DNA of 17,562 bases. It comes from an uncultured Eubacteriales bacterium. Its GTDB lineage: Bacteria; Bacillota; Clostridia; Oscillospirales; CAG-272. This document shows positions 13,318 through 17,562 of this stretch, piece by piece. Positions within the stretch are counted from its first letter, which is position 1. Each line of letters opens with the position of its first letter. A program made the position numbers and the translations under genes. The DNA lies in NCBI GenBank assembly GCA_900547725.1, contig URHR01000041.1, positions 1 through 17,562 of the forward strand, given 5' to 3'. Below the pieces are notes generated by a model that worked only from the letters and a program-made list of their open reading frames with translations, ran no database searches and was not told the origin of the DNA.

Positions 13318-14808
13318 TCAGGATTTTTCGCTGTAGAAAAATTCGATAAACTTTTCCAGACCCGCTTTGACTTTGATTTCCAGATTGATAAAGGTTTCCG
13401 GAATGCTGGAAAGTCGGTTGGCGGGAAGGCCTTTAATAGATTCCGGGTACAGCAGGTATCTCGGCGTATTCTTGCATTCGCCAAGCACATACGAGTAAAC
13501 GGCACCCAGATCAAAATTCAGATGATCAAACATGAAGTCAAACATTTTGCGGTTTTTCAGGGTCTGCGCATACTGTCCCGCATAGGTCTTTTCGTACTTC
13601 GCATTGTAGGTCGAGTCGTGCGAGCGGTAGCAAAGGTCCTCCAAAACCGCCGTATACATGGAAGCGTCCTTCACACTGGCGCAGATCGAAATACTGGAGT
13701 ATTCGTCATGCGCGGTCACAATGTAATCCTCCTGCTTTTCATCGAACATCGGCATGGGGATCAGCGTGTACCGAATGCCCGACTTGTAAAGGTCGGCGGC
13801 GTTTTTCAGCATATTCATGGTAAAGACTGCGTTTTGCTGGTCCTTGAAATTCTTGATTGCGCCGCCCTGATTGGTAACGGAGGGATTGTTCCAGTAAAGG
13901 TCGCGCAGCTTTTCCACGATGCTGATATTGTGATCGTTGTTGATATTCACATTCGGCATACCGTTGTCGCCGATACCGACGGTGGTCAGCTTCAGCGAGG
14001 CAAGCATTCCGTCGATGGAAAGCGAGTTGACATCCAGAGCCATGCCCCAAACGCCGCTATCCTCGCCGCTTCCGACCTCGGTCAGCAGGCTCAGCATCTT
14101 GTCATAGGTCCAGCCCTTGTCGTAAACCAATTGGTGCAGGTCAATTCCGCCCAGATAGTCGTCCACCAGCTGATCGTTGACGAACATAACCTCCATTTCG
14201 TCCAGAACCGAGGTGCAAAGCTCGCCCACGAGGAAGTAGTAACGGTCATTGACGGTGGACGCATTGATGAAGCCCGCCGACCAATACTTGCGGCTCAGGT
14301 CGATGTAGCTGTTTTCAACCGTCGCAAGATCCTGGTACAGACCGTCCAGAATCAGGCTGACGCTGTAGTAGGAAGGCTGCGAAACGATATGGAAGGCATC
14401 CTTTTCGGTGTTCTGCGCGTTCTGTCTGACAGCGGACGCAAGCACATTCGGGCTATGCGCGTTGCTATTGACCGAAACATACTCAAAGCGGATTCCGAGA
14501 TCCTCTTCCACCTGCTTGTTTCTGGAATAAACCGCGTTGGACATGGTCTCGCTGGAGCCCGCATTGAAATCGAATTCATCTTTTTTGAAATCGCATTGCA
14601 GAATGCGGACAATCTCGTCCTTATAGTCCAGTGCAGTCAGGTCGCGCGAGGGCTTGTAAAGATCCTCGGGTACATCGGTTACAGATTCGTCCTCTGCCTC
14701 GGTCTTTTTCTCGGTTGTTGTGGCGGGCGGCGTTGTCTTATTTCCGCATGCGGCAAGCACGGGCAGAAGCATCAGGCAGACAAGCGCCAAGATTAAAAAT
14801 CGTTTCAT
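13318..14808 (-). CDS. Extracellular solute-binding lipoprotein (ABC type, orphan)
   Basis: The protein has 496 residues from ATG 14808 (AGGAG 6 nt upstream); the in-frame start at 14865 lies inside the small peptide gene. The lipoprotein signal peptide ends in lipobox VLAAC (modified cysteine C21), followed by a Thr/Lys/Glu-rich spacer (about 25-50). The rest has the look of a family 1 extracellular solute-binding protein, with an EDLGIRFEYV segment near 96-105, an internal WTYDKMLSLL and a C-terminal helical half. I can point to no catalytic residues, and the assignment rests on overall pattern. Such proteins usually feed an ABC importer for oligosaccharides, but no permease or ATPase gene is present here. 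It could deliver to a distant transporter or act as a surface sensor. Confidence 0.8.
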   Translation of the reverse strand: MKRFLILALVCLMLLPVLAACGNKTTPPATTTEKKTEAEDESVTDVPEDLYKPSRDLTALDYKDEIVRILQCDFKKDEFDFNAGSSETMSNAVYSRNKQVEEDLGIRFEYVSVNSNAHSPNVLASAVRQNAQNTEKDAFHIVSQPSYYSVSLILDGLYQDLATVENSYIDLSRKYWSAGFINASTVNDRYYFLVGELCTSVLDEMEVMFVNDQLVDDYLGGIDLHQLVYDKGWTYDKMLSLLTEVGSGEDSGVWGMALDVNSLSIDGMLASLKLTTVGIGDNGMPNVNINNDHNISIVEKLRDLYWNNPSVTNQGGAIKNFKDQQNAVFTMNMLKNAADLYKSGIRYTLIPMPMFDEKQEDYIVTAHDEYSSISICASVKDASMYTAVLEDLCYRSHDSTYNAKYEKTYAGQYAQTLKNRKMFDFMFDHLNFDLGAVYSYVLGECKNTPRYLLYPESIKGLPANRLSSIPETFINLEIKVKAGLEKFIEFFYSEKS

Positions 14809-14836
14809 CGGGTTCTCCTTATGGGTTAGGACGGGT

Positions 14837-14971
14837 TCAGCTCCAGTCCCAAGCGTTTTCGTCACCGTCTCCCCAGCCGTTGTACTTTGCGTTTGCGGTC
14901 AGAGAGGTAGCAATGACATCGGTATTATTGATGTTGAGCAGTTCCGCCATCGGGGAAAGATAAGTTTTCAT
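14837..14971 (-). CDS. 44-residue peptide of unknown function inside the operon
   Basis: This small gene lies 19 nt after the secreted repeat protein and 28 nt before the SBP lipoprotein. AAAGGAG lies 9 nt before its ATG. The peptide begins MKTYLSPMAELL, continues with NNTDVIATS (15-23), and ends in an acidic, aromatic, glycine-containing tail, GWGDGDENAWDWS (32-44), with three tryptophans and no cysteine. There is no signal peptide or membrane segment. The layout (conserved-looking start, a DVIATS-like junction, then a distinct tail) resembles short Clostridia peptides of the MKxYxxPxxE...DVIxTS type that I recall near surface-protein genes; that comparison is from memory and uncertain. It could be a ribosomal peptide precursor, a signalling peptide or a small structural partner. 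No maturase or exporter dedicated to it is visible. Confidence 0.72.
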   Translation of the reverse strand: MKTYLSPMAELLNINNTDVIATSLTANAKYNGWGDGDENAWDWS

Positions 14972-14990
14972 GGTTGTATGCTCCTTTCCT

Positions 14991-16931
14991 TCAGTGCAGT
15001 TCGGTTGCCGCGGGGTCAACGGTAAAGACCTGCGTTGCGCCAAGCACAACAGTACCGTCGGCAGCGGTGTAATAAGTGGTAACTTCCATCGTAATAACGC
15101 CCGCATTGGCAGGGACATTGCGGCAAGGCAGGACGAACAGGTAATCACCGCCCAAGCTCTCGGCAGTGTACTCCGCAACAGTGGTTTCCCCCTTCGTGTA
15201 GCCGCTGATTGCGCTGTAGACCATGTCGGTGGTGTAGTCCTTCGCCTTCGTGGTCGCGCCGTAGTTCGCAACCACGCGGAAGCCGACTGCGGTGTAGTTC
15301 GACACCTTGCCGTCCGTAACGGTCTTGTTGTCGTCCGCCAGCTTCAGGGTTGCAACCAGACGGAGGTCAAACTTGTTGTCCGCCGCGTCGGAAACCTGAT
15401 AGCCCGCCAGTTTGGTAACAGGCGTTTCGGCTGCGTCCGCCTTTGCAAGAATCGTTTCGCCAAAGGTCGTCACGATGCTGCGCGGGAGAGGAAGACCCGT
15501 TGTGGTCACGGTCCAGTCGGTCATTCCGGCAGCGGTCAGTTTCTCTGCCGCCGCAAGTCCGGTAATCTCCGCAGGAGTCACATGATGGTTGTTGGTTTTT
15601 TTGACTTCTTCCGGATCTTTACCGTTCTTCAGAAGTCCGACCATGCTCTCCGCAAGTATATAGCCAGCGTTCTTCACTGCCAGGTAGATATCCGTATACA
15701 GGCAGTTGGAAACCTCAATGGTGTTGGTTTGTGCCTGACCGATAATCGCGCCGCTTGCGTTGAAGTCAACCGTCCAAGGCGCAGGGGTCAGAACGCCCGC
15801 ACCGATGCACTTATCAATTTTTGCAGTTCCTCTCACAATTCCGATGAATCCACCGTTCCAGTTGTTGAGGGAGTTATCAATTCCGCAGAACATCGAATTT
15901 TCAATGGTAACATTGGCGTTCTGATGGGATTCTCCCACAAAACCTCCGGTGGGACGAACACTGATGTTGTTGTTCACGGTTTCCATCGTACTTGCAACAA
16001 CCGTATTGCGAATAGTAAGTGTAGCACCGGAATCAGCACATCCCACAACACCTCCGCTTTGTGAAGAGGGGCGAGGTTTGACTGCGTCCGCTAATGTTTC
16101 CCAAATCTGCGTATTGTTTACATAGTTATTCTGAATTTCAATTGTTCCGGAGCCGCCTCCGATAATGCCGCCAATCTTGGTCGTGGCTGTACCGCGAATC
16201 GTATTTTGGAAGAAGCAGTTGCGAATGGTAACATTGTTTCCGGAGGTAACATACCCAAACACGGAACCAACCTCGGTTGTCGCACCAACAATGGTGATTT
16301 CCATGTTGATATTCTCAATCAGAACATGTCTGCCTTTATCGTGTTCCGAAGCAGGAATCGCGCCAAACAAGCCGCCGACAATATTTTTAGAGGAAGTCAC
16401 ATACGAATTTTTGACTGTCAGGTTCTTCACACCCACAGGCTTTTCTTTCGTACCGCCCTTCAGGTTTCCGAAGATGCCCGTGTGGTTTGCAGCCGTTGAC
16501 AAATAAATGCCGGAAATCGTGTGTCCGCCGCCGTCAATCATACCGGTAAAGCAATGGTAACTATCAGCCAGCCACTTGTTGAGCGGTGCAGTTTCACCCG
16601 CAGTCCAACCCGGGTTGAGGTCAATATCCGCAGTGATATGAACCGTTTTCCCCAAAAAGATTTTCATGCTCGCATCAACGGTATCCAAATCCGAATTCTT
16701 GTCGCCGTTCGCGCGCAGCTGTGTCGAAATCAGTTTGGAGAACCCAAGCAGTTCCGCCGCCGTGCCGATGTAGAGATCGGTCTCCTCCTTGTGTTTGTCA
16801 TACCACGCCGTATCGGGCGTGAGCGCGGTAGCTTCCGCCGTTTCGCCGTCTGCGCCAACGGTAACAGACATCACCGAAACTACCGACAGAAGCATGCAAA
16901 GGGTTAAAAACAGAGCTAAGAGCTTTTTCAT
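14991..16931 (-). CDS. Secreted GLUG-like beta-solenoid protein with C-terminal domain
   Basis: The protein has 646 residues from ATG 16931 (AAAGGAAA upstream); the ATG at 16949 has no ribosome binding site. A Sec signal peptide covers about residues 1-27 (cleavage near VGA-DG). Residues 85-140 have the pattern of proteins that start a right-handed beta-helix (VHITADIDL, MIDGGGHTISGIYL). Seven GLUG-like repeats follow, for example VGGLFGAI (185), VGSVFGYV (221), IGGIIGGG (253), SGGVVGCA (292), TGGFVGES (328), NGGFIGIV (359) and SGAIIGQA (393), spaced about 31-39 residues. Residues 505-640 form a separate beta-rich domain (FDLRLVATL, YTAVGFRVV) that I associate with secreted Clostridia proteins. 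No sortase signal or dockerin is seen. The solenoid region is visibly AT-richer than its surroundings. It is the first gene of the operon. Confidence 0.85.
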   Translation of the reverse strand: MKKLLALFLTLCMLLSVVSVMSVTVGADGETAEATALTPDTAWYDKHKEETDLYIGTAAELLGFSKLISTQLRANGDKNSDLDTVDASMKIFLGKTVHITADIDLNPGWTAGETAPLNKWLADSYHCFTGMIDGGGHTISGIYLSTAANHTGIFGNLKGGTKEKPVGVKNLTVKNSYVTSSKNIVGGLFGAIPASEHDKGRHVLIENINMEITIVGATTEVGSVFGYVTSGNNVTIRNCFFQNTIRGTATTKIGGIIGGGSGTIEIQNNYVNNTQIWETLADAVKPRPSSQSGGVVGCADSGATLTIRNTVVASTMETVNNNISVRPTGGFVGESHQNANVTIENSMFCGIDNSLNNWNGGFIGIVRGTAKIDKCIGAGVLTPAPWTVDFNASGAIIGQAQTNTIEVSNCLYTDIYLAVKNAGYILAESMVGLLKNGKDPEEVKKTNNHHVTPAEITGLAAAEKLTAAGMTDWTVTTTGLPLPRSIVTTFGETILAKADAAETPVTKLAGYQVSDAADNKFDLRLVATLKLADDNKTVTDGKVSNYTAVGFRVVANYGATTKAKDYTTDMVYSAISGYTKGETTVAEYTAESLGGDYLFVLPCRNVPANAGVITMEVTTYYTAADGTVVLGATQVFTVDPAATELH

Positions 16932-16985
16932 GGTTCGTTTCCTTTCCATTCGTAAAAATTCACGGGTTTCCCCTCGTGTGTCACC

Positions 16986-17014
16986 ATTGTACCACAGAAA
17001 AGTTCCTCTTTCAA
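16986..17014 (-). promoter_or_regulatory. Sigma-A promoter of the secreted protein/SBP/MBL operon
   Basis: On the minus strand: TTGAAA (17009-17014), 17-bp spacer, TACAAT (16986-16991), with TGG before the -10. Each hexamer is one base off consensus. The leader to the ATG is about 50 nt. Three direct repeats lie immediately upstream. Confidence 0.83.
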
Positions 17015-17021
17015 CGCCGTA

Positions 17022-17076
17022 AAAATGCTGTTTTCTACCGGAAAGTGCTGTTTTGAGCCATCCAAAGTGCTATTTT
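17022..17076 (-). promoter_or_regulatory. Three 13-bp direct repeats upstream of the operon promoter (putative operator)
   Basis: On the minus strand, AAAAYAGCAYTTT occurs at 17064-17076, 17042-17054 and 17022-17034. Starts are 22 and 20 bp apart, about two helical turns. The copy nearest the promoter ends 7 bp before the -35 box, the position expected for an activator. The spacing is like LytTR-type direct repeats, but the sequence match to known sites is only partial. Confidence 0.65.
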
Positions 17077-17091
17077 AGTACTAATTACAGA

Positions 17092-17102
17092 CCCCCCCCC
17101 CC
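17092..17102 (+). repeat. Homopolymer tract of 11 C
   Basis: A run of 11 cytosines lies about 80 bp upstream of the -35 box of the operon and just beyond the direct repeats. Such tracts slip during replication and can also be sequencing or assembly errors. Confidence 0.85.
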
Positions 17103-17163
17103 TGAATTTGTACATCCTGCACAATTTTGGCTTTTTTGCATAAAAAAAGCCCCCGCAAAAATT

Positions 17164-17180
17164 GCTTCGCAGAAGCTTTT
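17164..17180. terminator. Weak hairpin, possible terminator
   Basis: GCTTC (17163-17167) pairs with GAAGC (17171-17175) around GCA, followed by TTTTC on the plus strand; on the minus strand an ATTTTTGC run follows. The stem is only 5 bp and no adjacent gene clearly uses it. The stretch 17103-17221 holds nothing else I can name. Confidence 0.3.
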
Positions 17181-17221
17181 CTGACTCTTAATTCAAACCG
17201 GTTTCAATCATAAAAATTCTC

Positions 17222-17562
17222 CCCGCGCGGGGGGGGAGATAACACCAAACACGGGAGCGGACGAATCCCCCCTCATCAGTCGCTAACGCGACAAACTGCT
17301 TGCAGTTTTCTTCCCCCCGAGGGGAAGCCTTCCTTACGCTGTGCGAACAGGGTAAATAGGACTTCGAATCGTGGGTTGCTTTCACGATTCGCCCTCATCC
17401 GTCGCCTGCGGCGCCACCTTCCCCCTCGAAGGGGAAGGCTTCTATACATTCTGCGAATCACAAAGGGAGAACTTCAAACTTTGATATTTGGCATATCAAA
17501 TTTCATGATATCACAAAAAGCGCTCGCACAATAGCCTTCCCCTTCGAGGGGGAAGGTGGCGC
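17222..17562. repeat. Cluster of C/G-rich palindromic intergenic repeats
   Basis: Three units share a CCTTCCCC/GGGGAAGG-type palindrome: 17310-17327 (CTTCCCC/GGGGAAG), 17417-17438 and 17535-17556. Units 1 and 2 are preceded by CCCTCATCmGTCGC in the same orientation; unit 3 is inverted relative to unit 2 and runs off the window. Between them lie a 9-bp hairpin CGAATCGTG/CACGATTCG (17365-17391) and an 8-bp hairpin TTTGATAT/ATATCAAA (17480-17500). I recall similar GGGGAAGGTGGC...GACGGATGAGGG repeats as common between genes in Oscillospiraceae. Open frames here follow the repeats and are not credible genes. Confidence 0.8.

Noticed and set aside
13522..14796. A 424-codon plus-strand open frame opposite the SBP gene.
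   Set aside because: Composition is that of an antisense shadow, with repeated Val/His/Ile runs and no domain; the minus-strand frame has a lipoprotein signal and operon context.
14837..14971. The 44-residue peptide as an AgrD-type autoinducer precursor.
   Set aside because: Length is similar, but there is no cysteine or clear thiolactone/lactone core, no amphipathic leader, and no AgrB-like peptidase gene nearby.
17188..17461. Two short minus-strand open frames in the palindromic repeat cluster.
   Set aside because: They follow the C/G-rich repeat sequence, overlap each other in different frames, and lack ribosome binding sites.

Overview
The window looks like a chromosomal segment of a Clostridia-type Firmicute, most likely an Oscillospiraceae/Ruminococcaceae-like gut anaerobe. 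The support is indirect: strong AGGAGG-type ribosome binding sites, sigma-A promoters with 17-bp spacers and TGn-extended -10 boxes, Ktr-type potassium uptake, a Mrp/NBP35 ATPase, lipoprotein signal peptides, a secreted GLUG-like repeat protein with a C-terminal domain I associate with that group, and dispersed palindromic repeats. Coding DNA is moderately GC-rich. I see no rRNA, tRNA, CRISPR array, transposase or phage gene. The taxonomic call is inference.

Left part (1-5150): a minus-strand pair, FabG-like SDR reductase then VanY-like D,D-carboxypeptidase, joined by an ATGA overlap. Next is a minus-strand membrane-anchored ComEC-like metallo-beta-lactamase (MBL) protein, divergent from a plus-strand Mrp-type Fe-S carrier ATPase. 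A bidirectional terminator separates the ATPase from a small minus-strand zinc-ribbon membrane protein, which is divergent from a small HTH regulator. Middle part (5150-8710): a membrane-anchored DUF1287 protein (minus), divergent from a ktrB-ktrA potassium uptake operon (plus).

Right part (8712-17014): a minus-strand accessory cluster. From one promoter at about 17000 it runs: secreted GLUG-like solenoid protein, 44-residue peptide, solute-binding lipoprotein, an internal hairpin, an MBL-fold lipoprotein, then a translationally coupled cytoplasmic MBL paralogue and a terminator. An MFS transporter with its own consensus promoter follows. Three 13-bp direct repeats spaced 20 and 22 bp lie just upstream of the cluster promoter and look like a regulator site. 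No ABC permease, peptide maturase or sensor gene is in the window, so the role of the cluster is open. The small peptide, the paired MBL proteins and the operator make it the best candidate here for something undescribed.

Intergenic DNA is dominated by a family of 200-300 bp mosaic repeats in five copies (1-61, 1655-1950, 4950-5150, 8007-8302, 8462-8710). Four of the five begin within a few bases of a stop codon, in the sense direction. Each complete copy carries two variable hairpins and then a rho-independent terminator, and the hairpin stems differ in sequence between copies but stay paired. A second repeat type (GGAACGAC/GTCGTTCC) lies at 4908-4929 and 8344-8446, and a third, C/G-rich palindromic type fills 17222-17562.
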